Shown piece by piece: positions 32,466 through 41,901 of a stretch of 64,000 bases of DNA (the first letter of the stretch is position 1; every line of letters begins with the position of its first letter). Position numbers and translations under genes: made by a program. The stretch is from Pigmentiphaga sp. (GTDB lineage Bacteria; Pseudomonadota; Gammaproteobacteria; Burkholderiales; Burkholderiaceae_B). The DNA is taken from positions 40,011-104,010 of the forward strand of contig JALOAI010000019.1 in the NCBI GenBank assembly GCA_023228945.1, read 5' to 3'. A model generated the notes under the pieces. That model saw nothing but the letters and a program-made list of their open reading frames with translations. It made no database searches and was not told the origin of the DNA.

Positions 32466-35081
32466 TCACGATTGGCGTGGCGGTGAAGCATCGTCGCCGC
32501 GCGCCGCGCCCTGGGCCGGCCCCGATGACGCATCGCCCGTGGGCTTCTGGCCGTCGGAGGGCGGCGAATCGAGATCGAGGTCGAAATCCACCTTGAGCGG
32601 AGGCGGCGGCGAGAGGGGCGCGACATCGGTATCGGCGCTGTCGTCGAGCACCACGGATTCGGGCTTGCGGCGCAAGAGGTAGGCTACCACCGCGAGCGCG
32701 AACACGATAAGAGCGCCCAGACCCCAGGCGGTGAAGGAGTCGGACTCGGCCTCGGGGGAGCCGGGCGACGGTGCGGCGGGTGGCGAGACAGCCGGAGGGG
32801 TGGCGCTTGCCGCGCTGCCATTGCGTGCCCCGTTGGCATTGGTGGCGGCGCCCGCGGCCGTGGCGGGACCGGTGCCGGTGCCGGAACTCTGGGCCGTAGC
32901 AGAATCGGCAGGAGCCGCTGAATCCTGGGCCGCAGCAGAACCGGCAGACACGGCAGAATCCCGGACCGAGGCGAGACCGGTGACAGAGCCCTGGGCCGCG
33001 TCCGACGGATCGGCGGCCGCGGCGCTTGAACCGCCGGCGCCGTCCGCCCCGCCCGGCGCCGCCGTGGGCGACTGGCCGGAGGCCGTATCCTGGGGCCGGG
33101 CCGCGGGCGCTCCCGCCAGGGCGGGCAAACTCCCGCGGGCATCACTGGCATCACTGGCATCACTGGCATCGGGCAGACTGGCGGCCGGCGCCCCGGTGCC
33201 CAGGTTTCCCGCCTGGCCATTGCCCGCGCCCGTGGGCGCCACGGCGGCCGTGGCGTCGCTCGCTCGGGGCACAGAAGCGGCGTCGGCAGCGGCGTCCGAT
33301 GCCGCGCCCGGCGTGCTGGCGGCCATGGCGCGCGCCACTTCGGCCGTGGCGGCCGAGCTGGCACCGGCCTCGGCCTGGTTGGCGATTGCCGCCGCGCCGG
33401 GGTCGCCTGCAGCGGCGGCCTCAGCCCCCGTGGGCCTCGCCTCGCCGATCCGGCCCTGAGCCGGGGTGGACCTCATGGGCACCGACGCCCCCCCGCCTGG
33501 CAGGACGGAGGTGCCCGCTTCGGGCGACGCCACGCCACCACCGGCCGGAGTGACGGAGCGGTCGGCTACGCTGGCCGAGCCGGCTGTGGCGTTGGTGTTG
33601 GCGGAGGCGCTGGAGGCAGCGGCCACCGGCGGTGTGCCAGTGGCCGTCGCGGCGTCGGTGGCGCCGGAGGTTCTGCCGCCAGCAACCGCAACAGCGGTTG
33701 CCGTTGCGGCAGCCCCGCCCTGGCCGCTGCCTCCCGCCGGCGACACCGCCACGTCGTTGCGGCTATCGGCGGCGTCGTTGGCCGCGGCACCGCCGGCACG
33801 GCCCGCGGAGCTCGCCGGGCTCGCGCCAGGCGTGGTCGGCATGGCACCGGCATCACGGGGAGTCTCCTGGACTGCCACCGCGCCATTGGCCATGCGGCCG
33901 GCGCCACCGGCTGCGGCGGACGGCGTATTGCCGTTGGCGCCGCCCGTGCCCGAGGCCGCGGTGGCGGCCCCGGATTCCGTTGACGATGTCCGTTGTTGCT
34001 GCAAGCGGGCCAGAGCTTCGTTCTGCAAACTGAGCAGCTGTTCCATCTCCCGAACGGTGCTTTCCAGTTCGCCCACCCGGCTGCGGGCTTCGTCCAGGGC
34101 TTTTTGGGTGGCGGCGCGTTCGTCGCGCAATTGATCGATGACGGCCTGGGAATCGCGGGTGGCGGCATGGGCCGTACCGTTGCCCGGCAGCAGGCTGGAA
34201 AGCCGCAAGGTGTCGCGGTTTTGCGCCGGAACCGGCACCGGGGCGGGCGCGGCCACCGCGCCCTGGCTGGCGGCGAGGTCGGCGGCCGGCGTCGACGCCG
34301 CCACCATGGGCGCCTGGCGGGCCGCCTTGCCCCGCAGGGCCGCGAAGTCGCGCAGATGGGCCGCCACCAGGCGGCGCGCCGCGCCGGGATCGATGGCGCG
34401 CACGGCATCGGCCGAAGGAACGGCCAGGGTGGCGCCGGCGCGCACCAGATGCAGGTTGCCCTGGATGAAGGCGGCGGGATTGGCCTGGAACAGGGCGACC
34501 AGCCATTGTTCGAGCGAGCCGCTATCGGCGCCCGCCTGGCGCCGCAGCCGCGCCGCGATGGCGCCCAGCGTGTCGCCACGGGCGACCAGGACGGACTCCG
34601 CCGGCCCGGTGGCCGCAAGGCGAACCGGGGTAAGGCTTGCGGCCTTGGCCGGCGCCAGCAGCAGCACGATACGGCGGCTTTCGGGCCCCGAGGGTAAATC
34701 GAGCTGCAAGGCGAGATCGACTACGCCTCGCGGCACGGGCTGGGCCGAGGTGAGGACGAGAATGGCGCCTGCGCCGCCATCGGCCCGCGGCAGCAGCGTG
34801 GCCGAGACCGGCATGGCCTGGCGATCGGCCAGGCCGGCATTGGTGGCGTGGCCGGCCTCGACGGTGGCGGTGATGCCGCCCGGCGCCAGACCGGCCGGCA
34901 GCTCGCGCACCGGGATCTCGACGCTGAGCGGCTGGCCGACTCCGGACAAGATCCGGGCCCGGCCCCATTCGGCGGCATGCGACACGCCCCCCGCCAAAAC
35001 ACCCAACATAACGATGACCGTACCGGAAACCTTCAGGCCCGTGCGGCGGGACGCAAGGCGGGAATTCTGCTGAAACGGCAC
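32466..35081 (-). CDS. fimV: FimV/HubP-like inner-membrane peptidoglycan-binding protein, apparently lacking the C-terminal domain
   Basis: This 871-residue protein has a signal peptide, the FimV N-terminal region (ARILSGVGQPLSVEIPVREL), a LysM-like segment (VARGDTLGAIAARLRR), a coiled coil (about 310-370), a long Ala/Ser/Gly/Thr-rich linker and one membrane helix (WGLGALIVFALAVVAYLL). FimV organises type IV pili and polar systems. GTG at 35081 was chosen because GGAG sits 5 nt upstream and leaves a normal signal peptide. The protein ends soon after the helix; the conserved TPR-like FimV C-terminal domain is not visible here or in the gap before truA. Confidence 0.85.
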   Translation of the reverse strand: MPFQQNSRLASRRTGLKVSGTVIVMLGVLAGGVSHAAEWGRARILSGVGQPLSVEIPVRELPAGLAPGGITATVEAGHATNAGLADRQAMPVSATLLPRADGGAGAILVLTSAQPVPRGVVDLALQLDLPSGPESRRIVLLLAPAKAASLTPVRLAATGPAESVLVARGDTLGAIAARLRRQAGADSGSLEQWLVALFQANPAAFIQGNLHLVRAGATLAVPSADAVRAIDPGAARRLVAAHLRDFAALRGKAARQAPMVAASTPAADLAASQGAVAAPAPVPVPAQNRDTLRLSSLLPGNGTAHAATRDSQAVIDQLRDERAATQKALDEARSRVGELESTVREMEQLLSLQNEALARLQQQRTSSTESGAATAASGTGGANGNTPSAAAGGAGRMANGAVAVQETPRDAGAMPTTPGASPASSAGRAGGAAANDAADSRNDVAVSPAGGSGQGGAAATATAVAVAGGRTSGATDAATATGTPPVAAASSASANTNATAGSASVADRSVTPAGGGVASPEAGTSVLPGGGASVPMRSTPAQGRIGEARPTGAEAAAAGDPGAAAIANQAEAGASSAATAEVARAMAASTPGAASDAAADAASVPRASDATAAVAPTGAGNGQAGNLGTGAPAASLPDASDASDASDARGSLPALAGAPAARPQDTASGQSPTAAPGGADGAGGSSAAAADPSDAAQGSVTGLASVRDSAVSAGSAAAQDSAAPADSATAQSSGTGTGPATAAGAATNANGARNGSAASATPPAVSPPAAPSPGSPEAESDSFTAWGLGALIVFALAVVAYLLRRKPESVVLDDSADTDVAPLSPPPPLKVDFDLDLDSPPSDGQKPTGDASSGPAQGAARGDDASPPRQS
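33138..33170. repeat. 9-bp in-frame tandem repeat in fimV linker
   Basis: Three perfect GGCATCACT units (33138-33164) plus a partial fourth encode repeated Ser-Asp-Ala triplets. Copy number could change without shifting the frame. Confidence 0.75.
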
Positions 35082-35231
35082 GGCGACTCCAAAACGGCAT
35101 GCAAGAAGTTGGTTCGAGGCCGCCGGCAGCCAAGGCATGCCGCGGCCCAGCCCGAAGATTTTGACAGGAAGCCCGCGCCAGCGCCACCCCCTGCCCGCCC
35201 GCGGAGGCAAGATGGGCGCGCCGGCCGAGGA

Positions 35232-35984
35232 TCACGCCGCGCGATCGCGCTTGCCCAGGCCCAGATAGCTTTCGATCACCCGGGGATTGCCGGCCAGCTC
35301 GTGAGCCGGCCCCGACAGGGCCACCGCCCCGGTTTCGAGCACATAGCCGTAATCGGCGACCTGCAGCGCCGCCCGGGCGTTTTGCTCCACCAGCAAGGTG
35401 GCCACCCCGGTTTCGCGCAGGCCCGAAATGATGTGGAAGATCTCGCGCACGATCAGGGGCGCCAGGCCCAGGCTGGGCTCATCGAGCATCAGCAGGCGCG
35501 GCTTGGCCATCAGCGCGCGGCCCAGTGCCAGCATCTGGCGCTCGCCGCCGGATAGCGTGCCGGCCTCCTGGCGGCGCCGCTCTTTAAGGCGCGGAAAGAG
35601 GCGGAAGACATTTTCCATCTCGTCTTTCCAGTTGCGCTCGCGAGCGCGATAGCGCCGGAAGCCGCCAAGCAACAGATTGTCTTCCACGGTCATGCTGGCG
35701 AACAGCTCGCGCCGCTCGGGCACCAGCGACATGCCGGCCGCCACGCGGCGTTCGGCGCCCCAGGTTTCGATGCGCTCGCCGGCGTAGACGATCTCGCCGT
35801 GCGCAGAACCCGACAAGGGCAGCGAGCCCATGATGGCGTTGAGCATGGTGGATTTGCCGGCGCCGTTGGCGCCGATCACGGTGACGATCTGGCCGGCGCC
35901 GACTTCGATGGCGGCATCGCCCAGCGCCGTGACTTTACCGTAGCGGGCCGACAGGCCTCGCACGGACAGGATCGAATCACGCAT
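35232..35984 (-). CDS. livF: Branched-chain amino acid ABC transporter ATPase LivF
   Basis: The 250-residue ABC ATPase has Walker A GANGAGKST, signature LSGGERQML and Walker B LLMLDEPSLGLAP, the LivF subtype. It energises import of branched-chain or related amino acids with LivG. The start at 35984 (MRDSILSVRGL) overlaps the livMG stop by 8 bp. It is last in livK-livH-livMG-livF. Confidence 0.93.
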   Translation of the reverse strand: MRDSILSVRGLSARYGKVTALGDAAIEVGAGQIVTVIGANGAGKSTMLNAIMGSLPLSGSAHGEIVYAGERIETWGAERRVAAGMSLVPERRELFASMTVEDNLLLGGFRRYRARERNWKDEMENVFRLFPRLKERRRQEAGTLSGGERQMLALGRALMAKPRLLMLDEPSLGLAPLIVREIFHIISGLRETGVATLLVEQNARAALQVADYGYVLETGAVALSGPAHELAGNPRVIESYLGLGKRDRAA

Positions 35985-37785
35985 GGGCGGCCTCTTCGTC
36001 GACGCCGCCGAGGTAGGCCTCGAGTACGGCGGGGTTGGTCTGGATCTCGGCGGGCGGGCCTTCGGCAAGCTTGGTGCCGAAGTCCATGACCACCAGGTGA
36101 TTGGTCAGCTCCATGACGAATTCCATATCGTGCTCCACCAGCAGGATGCTCATGCCTTCTTCACGCAGCTGTTTGAGCACCTGGCTCAGCGCCTGTTTTT
36201 CGCGGAAGCGCAGGCCGGCCGCGGGTTCGTCGAGCAGGAGCAGCACCGGGTCGGCCGCCAGCGCGCGCGCGATCTCGACGATACGCTGCTGGCCCAGCGC
36301 CAGGTTGCCGGCTTGCTCGTAGAGATAGTCGCCCAGGCCCACCCGCTCGAGCTGGCGCGCCGCCTCATGCAGCAGCTGCGCCTCGCGGCTGCGATCGGTG
36401 TGCAGGGTGCCGGCCAGCACGCTGACGTCGCTGCGCAGGTGCGCACCCAGGGCAACGTTCTCGAGCACGCTCATGGTGGGCAGCAGCTGCACATGCTGGA
36501 AGGTACGGCCCACGCCCAGGCGGGCGATGTCGCGCGCCAGCAGGGTATCGAGCCGCTGGCCCAGGAACTCGACCTTGCCCCGGGTGAGCGGCAGAACCCC
36601 GGTAATCAGGTTGAAGGTAGTGCTCTTGCCCGCGCCGTTGGGACCGATCAGACCAACGATCTCGCCGGCGCTGAGCTTGAAGCTGATGTCGTTTACCGCC
36701 ACCAGGCCGCCGAACTCCTTGCGGATGGCGTCGACCTCCAGCACCATTTGGCCCGACACCGGACGCGGCCGCTGCGGCAGCAGTGGTGCCTCGGGCGGGG
36801 GCGCCAGGCGCTCGGCACGGCTATCACGGCGGCGCTGAAAAGGCGCCACCACGTAAGACCAGATACCGTCGCGGGCGTATTGCAGCACGATCACCAGCAA
36901 CACGCCGAACACGATCATCTCGAAGTTGGCGTTGGTGTCGAGCAGGCGCGGCAGCCAGTTCTGGAGCTGGTCTTTGATGATCAGCACCACCGCCGAACCC
37001 ACCAGCGCTCCCCACACCGAGGCGGCGCCGCCGACGACGGCCATGAACAGCGCCTCGATACCGGCGTTCAGACCAAAGGGACTAGGGCTGACGGCGCGCT
37101 GCATATGGGCGTACAGCCAGCCCGAGATGCTGGCCAGCAGGGCCGCGTACATGAAGATGATGATTTTGTACGCGGCGGTGTTGATGCCGAACGACTCGGC
37201 CATGGCGGCGCCGTCTTTGAGCGAACGGATGGCGCGGCCCGGGCGCGATGCCAACAGGTTGACGAGGGACCAGATCGCCAGCAGCACGAACAGCCAGATC
37301 AGGTAGTACATATTGCGGCCCGCCGCCAGCGAGATGCCGAAGACCTGCAGCGGCTCGATGCCCGAGATGCCGTCGTATTTACCCAGCACCTCGAGGTTGC
37401 CGAACAGGTAGTACAGGCTGAGCCCCCAGGCGATGGTGCCGAGCGGCAGGAAATGGCCCGACAGGCGCAAGGAGATCGCCCCCAGGATGTAGGAGAGGAT
37501 CGCGGTGAAGCCCAGGCCCAGCAGCAGGGTGAACCACGGCGACCAGCCCATCTGGGTGGTGAAGTAGGCGGTGGTGTAGGCCCCGATGCCGACGAATGCC
37601 GCCTGGCCGAACGAGGTGAGCCCCCCCACGCCGGTGAGCAGGACCAGGCCGAGCACCACCAAGGTTGCCAGGCCGATATAGTTGAGCTGTGTGATCCAGA
37701 ACTCGGGGGTGATCGCCAACTGCGGCAGCGCCAGCAGTATGACGATGAACACCACGAGCGGGATGCGGGACAATGAATTCTTCAT
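35977..37785 (-). CDS. livM-livG: Fused LivM permease - LivG ATPase
   Basis: This 602-residue protein joins a LivM-type permease (about residues 1-325, multiple membrane segments, GGLTSFGQAAFVGIGAYTT) to a LivG-type ABC ATPase (about 345-600; Walker A GPNGAGKST, LALGQQRIVE, LLLLDEPAAGL). The linker is Arg/Pro-rich (RRRDSRAERLAPPPEAPLLP). Such fusions occur in betaproteobacteria and make permease and ATPase stoichiometric. It lies 36 bp behind livH. Confidence 0.93.
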   Translation of the reverse strand: MKNSLSRIPLVVFIVILLALPQLAITPEFWITQLNYIGLATLVVLGLVLLTGVGGLTSFGQAAFVGIGAYTTAYFTTQMGWSPWFTLLLGLGFTAILSYILGAISLRLSGHFLPLGTIAWGLSLYYLFGNLEVLGKYDGISGIEPLQVFGISLAAGRNMYYLIWLFVLLAIWSLVNLLASRPGRAIRSLKDGAAMAESFGINTAAYKIIIFMYAALLASISGWLYAHMQRAVSPSPFGLNAGIEALFMAVVGGAASVWGALVGSAVVLIIKDQLQNWLPRLLDTNANFEMIVFGVLLVIVLQYARDGIWSYVVAPFQRRRDSRAERLAPPPEAPLLPQRPRPVSGQMVLEVDAIRKEFGGLVAVNDISFKLSAGEIVGLIGPNGAGKSTTFNLITGVLPLTRGKVEFLGQRLDTLLARDIARLGVGRTFQHVQLLPTMSVLENVALGAHLRSDVSVLAGTLHTDRSREAQLLHEAARQLERVGLGDYLYEQAGNLALGQQRIVEIARALAADPVLLLLDEPAAGLRFREKQALSQVLKQLREEGMSILLVEHDMEFVMELTNHLVVMDFGTKLAEGPPAEIQTNPAVLEAYLGGVDEEAAHA

Positions 37786-37821
37786 GGGAATAGGCGCATC
37801 AGGATTCGGCGGGACGATCGT

Positions 37822-38856
37822 TTACTCATCTTCGACGTGCTTGCTGGTGAGCGAACGCCACACCAGGACCGGCAGGATCAGGGTGAAAACGATCACCTCT
37901 TTGTAGGCACTGGCCCAGAAAGAGCTGAACGACTCGAGCAGGCCCACTGCCAGCGAGCCCACCAGCGCCAGCGGATAGCTGACCAGGCCGCCGAAGATGG
38001 CGCCGACGAAGCCCTTGAGGCCGATGAGGAAACCGGTGTCGTAGTAGATAGTGGTAACGGGCGCGATCAGGATGCCCGAGAGCGCGCCAATGAAGGCGGC
38101 CAGGGTGAAGGTGATCCCGCCGGACATATTGGTACTGATGCCCATCAGGCGGGCGCCACGCCGGTTGACGGCGGTGGCGCGCAGCGCGCGGCCATAGAGC
38201 GTGCGCTCGAAGAACAGATAGAGCGCGATGATCAGTACCAGCGCCGTGGCCACCACGAATATGCTCTGCGCGGAAATCCGGGTAAAGCCGAGATCGATGC
38301 CGCCGCTGATGAACGCCGGCGTGCGCCAGCCTTCGGCGCCGAAGAACACCAGCGCCGACCCCTGGAGCGCGAAGTGCACCGCCACCGAGACAATGAGCAG
38401 GACCAGCACGGAGGCTTCGGCCAGCGGCTGATAGGCCACGCGGTACAGCATGGGGCCCAGCGGCACCACCAGGGCCAGCGTGATGAGAATATCGACCACC
38501 AGCGGCAGGTCGGAAGCCGCCACTTGCTGCACGCCCCAGAAAGCCAGCCAGGGGTAGATCACGCAAGTGGCAATGACCTTGGGCAAGCCCACGTAGCGGC
38601 CAGTACGGACGGCGGTATAAAGCTCCATCAGCAGCACGGCGGCGCCGAAGATGGGCAGCAGCCACACGGTGCCCGGCACCTGCCCATTGACGAGCATGGC
38701 GAGCGTGAGCGCGCCGAATGCGACGAACTCGCCCTGGGGGATGAAGATCACGCGGGTGACCGCGAACACCAGCACGATGGCCATGCTGAGCAGCGCGTAG
38801 ATGGCACCGTTGACGATGCCATCCTGTATCAAAATCAAGGCAATGGTCGAATCCAT
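37822..38856 (-). CDS. livH: Branched-chain amino acid ABC transporter permease LivH
   Basis: The 344-residue inner-membrane protein has the LivH-type N-terminus (ILIQDGIVNGAIYALLSMAI) and about eight membrane segments. It is longer than E. coli LivH (about 308 residues) because of extra loops in the first half. It begins 124 bp after the livK terminator, so it is probably expressed at a lower level than livK from read-through or its own promoter. Confidence 0.92.
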   Translation of the reverse strand: MDSTIALILIQDGIVNGAIYALLSMAIVLVFAVTRVIFIPQGEFVAFGALTLAMLVNGQVPGTVWLLPIFGAAVLLMELYTAVRTGRYVGLPKVIATCVIYPWLAFWGVQQVAASDLPLVVDILITLALVVPLGPMLYRVAYQPLAEASVLVLLIVSVAVHFALQGSALVFFGAEGWRTPAFISGGIDLGFTRISAQSIFVVATALVLIIALYLFFERTLYGRALRATAVNRRGARLMGISTNMSGGITFTLAAFIGALSGILIAPVTTIYYDTGFLIGLKGFVGAIFGGLVSYPLALVGSLAVGLLESFSSFWASAYKEVIVFTLILPVLVWRSLTSKHVEDE

Positions 38857-38979
38857 GCTCCTGCCTCAGGACTATTGTTAACGTCGATAGACGAGTAGTT
38901 ACGTATCAGTATCAACGATCTTGAGCTGGCGCCGACACTAGCGTTTTCCCGCACCGGGCACAAGCCTGGCACCGCATAC

Positions 38980-39033
38980 GAAAAAGGGCATCGGGACTGC
39001 TCGCCGCCGAATCTTCGACGGCCCCGATGCCCT
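38980..39033 (-). terminator. Rho-independent terminator between livK and livH
   Basis: An 11-bp perfect stem (AGGGCATCGGG at 38985-38995 with CCCGATGCCCT at 39023-39033) encloses a 27-nt loop with an inner stem. On the minus strand it is followed by TTTTT. It directly follows livK and probably limits transcription into livH. Confidence 0.85.
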
Positions 39034-39079
39034 GCTCCCTCCGCGGATACCCGGCGGCGTCCGCGCGGCACGAGACGGA

Positions 39080-40222
39080 TTACTTGACCAGTTCCCAATT
39101 GCCGTCGGTGATGCGCACCAGCACGGCGGCACGCTGGTCGACGCCGATGTGATCGGTCGGGCTCATGTTGTAGACGCCATGGGTGCCCACCAGCTCTTTG
39201 GTGTTTTCGAGGGCGTCGCGTACGGCGGCGCGGAACTCGGGCGTACCGGGCTTGGCTTTTTTCTTGGCCTCGGCCACCGCGGCGTCGGCCAGCAGATAGG
39301 CGTCGTAGGTGTAGGCGGAGAAGGCATTGCGGCTGCCTTCGCCGAACTTGGCTTCATAGGCGTCGGAGAACTTGAGCGCCACCGGCTTGATGGGGTTGTC
39401 GTCGGGCAGCTGCTCGGCCACCATCACCGGCCCGGTAGGCGCAAAACCGCCTTCGAGGGCCTTGCCGCCCACGCGCAGGAAGTCGCGGTTGATCACGCCG
39501 TGGTTGTGATAAATGGGGCCCTGGTAGCCGCGATCGCGCAGGGCGACGTGAGGCAGCGCGCCCGGCGTGCCCGAGCCGCCCACCACTACCGCATCGGGAC
39601 GGGCGCTCATCAGCTTGAGCACCTGGCCCGCCACGCTGGTATCGACGCGGCCGTAACGCTCGTTGGCCACGACCTTCATATCGTTCTTGTCGGTATTGGC
39701 GGTGGTGCCGCTGAGCACGAGATCGCCCCAGGAATCCGCGAAGCCGATGTAGCCGATGGTATTGCCGCCGTTCTTCTTGATGTGGTCGACCACGGCGCCC
39801 ATCATGACCGACACGGGCTGGGCCACGGTGAAGGTCCAGGGATTGCCCTGGATCGCAGCTGGCGCCACCGGCGAGAGCGCGATCTGCGGCACTTTGAACT
39901 GCCCCGCCACTTCGGATACCGCGGTGGAGCTGGGCGTGGTGCCCGAGGCCAGGAGGATGTCGACATTGTCTTCCTCGATCAGGCGGCGGGCGTTGCGCGT
40001 AGCGTTAGTGGGATCGGAGGCGTCGTCGAGGATGATGTAGCGCACCGGCTCGCCGCCCAGGGTGTCGGGCAGGATGTCGAAGGCATTGCGATACGGAATG
40101 CCCAGCGAGGCCGCCGGGCCGGTGGTGCCGACGGTGACGCCGACCCGGACTTCGGCGCTGGAAAGGCCCGGCAGGCTGGCGACGGCCGCTGCGCAGATCA
40201 AGGCACGAAAGTGGAATTTCAT
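39080..40222 (-). CDS. livK: Branched-chain amino acid ABC transporter substrate-binding protein
   Basis: The 380-residue periplasmic protein has a Sec signal peptide (MKFHFRALICAAAVASLPGL, cut after SSA) and the Leu/Ile/Val-binding fold (VGVTVGTTGPAASLGIPYRN, LIEEDNVDILLASGTTPSS). ATG at 40222 has GGAG upstream; the longer open frame was rejected. Many LivK homologues in this group bind aromatic or other organic acids, so the ligand is not certain. It is followed by a strong terminator, fitting higher expression than the membrane components. Confidence 0.92.
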   Translation of the reverse strand: MKFHFRALICAAAVASLPGLSSAEVRVGVTVGTTGPAASLGIPYRNAFDILPDTLGGEPVRYIILDDASDPTNATRNARRLIEEDNVDILLASGTTPSSTAVSEVAGQFKVPQIALSPVAPAAIQGNPWTFTVAQPVSVMMGAVVDHIKKNGGNTIGYIGFADSWGDLVLSGTTANTDKNDMKVVANERYGRVDTSVAGQVLKLMSARPDAVVVGGSGTPGALPHVALRDRGYQGPIYHNHGVINRDFLRVGGKALEGGFAPTGPVMVAEQLPDDNPIKPVALKFSDAYEAKFGEGSRNAFSAYTYDAYLLADAAVAEAKKKAKPGTPEFRAAVRDALENTKELVGTHGVYNMSPTDHIGVDQRAAVLVRITDGNWELVK

Positions 40223-40658
40223 GTTGAGAAGTCTCCAAAAAATATCATCGATGGCTCGCGATCCCCGAGGCGCGCAACCCAGCGGCGGCAGGACAGGCAG
40301 TATATTGCGCGCCCCTGGAAAACACATGTGGGAATTCCCTAGGAATACCTGGAATGGCCAGCGGAACTTCCATACGCATGTGTATGTTTTGCAATCCTAT
40401 GGCAGCATCTGGTGACCACACCATAGGGGTATACCCCCGGCCGCTTCCTCCGGCGGCCCTTCCCTTGCGCCACTCTCGGTCCGGCGCGCTATCCAGCAGG
40501 AGAACCCGCGACATCCGGCGCGGTGGAATGCCTCGGCAAACGAACGGACATTTCTTGTTTCAGGGCCCCGCATGCGGCGGCGGCCCATGGGCCTCCAGAG
40601 CCGCCGCACATCCAGACAAGGGTGTATGTTTCAGCCGAATCCCTCGCCTGGAGATCCC
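40223..40658. promoter_or_regulatory. 436-bp gene-free region upstream of livK with several inverted repeats
   Basis: No gene is visible. Signals include three GGAAT repeats spaced 9-11 bp (40331, 40342, 40351), CATAC-N6-GTATG (40371-40386), an inverted pair CCTATGG (40396-40402) and CCATAGG (40421-40427), and the palindrome GGGGTATACCCC (40426-40437). TATACT on the minus strand (40299-40304) is a possible -10 box for livK. The density of repeats suggests multi-site regulation of livK. Confidence 0.5.
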
Positions 40659-41804
40659 TTAGAGATTCAACTGCCGCGCCACCACCAGCCGCATGATGTC
40701 GCCGGTGCCGCCGCCGATCCTCGGAAAATAGGAATCGCGCAAGTAGCGTTGCACCGGATATTCCTTCATCAGCCCGTAACCGCCGAAAATATCCATGGCC
40801 ATCTGGCAAACCTCGTGGCAACCGTCGGCGGCCACGATCTTGGCCAGCGCCGCCTCCGTCGTGATGGGTTTGCCGGCGTCGGCCAGCGCGGCGGCGTGGT
40901 AGGTTGCCAACCTGGCCTGCTCCAGCTTGGCATACATGTCGACCAGCTTGAACTGCACTGCCTGGAACTTGCCTATCGGTTGGCCGAACTGCTCCCGCTC
41001 GCCGGCATAGCGACGGGCGGCCTCGAAGGCGGCGCGGCCATTGCCGAGCGCCAGCGCCGCCGTAAAAATGCGGTCCACGGTCAGCGACTGGTAGGCGTTG
41101 AGGAAGGCGCTGCCCGACTCCGCGACCAGTTGGTGATCGTCCGGCACGAATACGCCATCGAACGCCAGTTCGGCGGTATCGGAACAATGCACGGAAAACT
41201 TATCGAGCCGGCGGCCCACCCGGAAGCCGGGCCAGGTGGTGTCGACGATGAACATCTCCAGTGCCTTGGCGCCCTTGCCCGGCTCGGTGGTGGCCACCAC
41301 GGTGATGAAGTCGGCCACCGTGCCATTAGTGGTGAAGATCTTGCTGCCATCCAATCGCCAGCCGCCTTCCACCCGGGTGGCGCGGGTGCGCAGCGAAGCG
41401 GCGTCCGAACCGGCGTTGGGCTCGGTAATGGCGAAGGCGCCGATCTTCTCGCCACGCAGCGCCGGTTCCAGATAGCGTTCGCGCAGCATGGGGTTGCCCC
41501 ACTGATGAATGGTGTGTGTGGCGGTCGACCCCTGCATGCAAACGCCGGCGGCGAAGCCCAGCGACCCCCGCGCCAGTTCCTCGCACAAAGCGGTGAAGGC
41601 GGTATAGGGCCGCTCCACGGCGCTGCCACCCACGTCTTCTGGATACATCACGCCGTAGTAACCCAGCGCGCCGAGTTCGCGGAACAAGGCATGGGGGAAC
41701 TCCCCCGCCTCGTCGAGCGCCTCGGCCTGCGGCAGCAGGCGCTCGTCCACCCAGCGGGCAATGGGCGCCCGGAAGGCCTCCAGTTCGGAATGCAAATCCA
41801 TCAT
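40659..41804 (-). CDS. Acyl-CoA dehydrogenase
   Basis: The 381-residue flavoprotein has the ACAD signatures FAITEPNAGSD and a C-terminal DIFGGYGLMKEYPVQRYLRD. It introduces a 2,3-double bond into an acyl-CoA, passing electrons to ETF. Near the C-terminus GGGTGDIMR replaces the usual YEGTSEI, as in isovaleryl- and long-chain ACADs that use a different base. At that alternative position the sequence reads VDRIF where LERL is expected, so the base would be Asp. Start at 41804 follows GGAGAGA. It is last in the long acyl-CoA operon. Confidence 0.92.
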   Translation of the reverse strand: MMDLHSELEAFRAPIARWVDERLLPQAEALDEAGEFPHALFRELGALGYYGVMYPEDVGGSAVERPYTAFTALCEELARGSLGFAAGVCMQGSTATHTIHQWGNPMLRERYLEPALRGEKIGAFAITEPNAGSDAASLRTRATRVEGGWRLDGSKIFTTNGTVADFITVVATTEPGKGAKALEMFIVDTTWPGFRVGRRLDKFSVHCSDTAELAFDGVFVPDDHQLVAESGSAFLNAYQSLTVDRIFTAALALGNGRAAFEAARRYAGEREQFGQPIGKFQAVQFKLVDMYAKLEQARLATYHAAALADAGKPITTEAALAKIVAADGCHEVCQMAMDIFGGYGLMKEYPVQRYLRDSYFPRIGGGTGDIMRLVVARQLNL

Positions 41805-41901
41805 CGTCTCTCTCCATTCAGGCAGTTGAAGAACTTGGGCCGTAGCGCCGGAGCCTCTCCGCCACTCTGCAGGGGCGCCTGCGCCTGACCTTGCCGCCAA
41901 C

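Noticed and set aside
33138..33170. Possible CRISPR-like array
   Set aside because: The 9-bp units are contiguous, coding and without spacers.
35983..37776. 597-codon open frame antisense to livMG
   Set aside because: His/Gln/Asp-rich translation typical of a shadow frame; livMG has clear ABC motifs.
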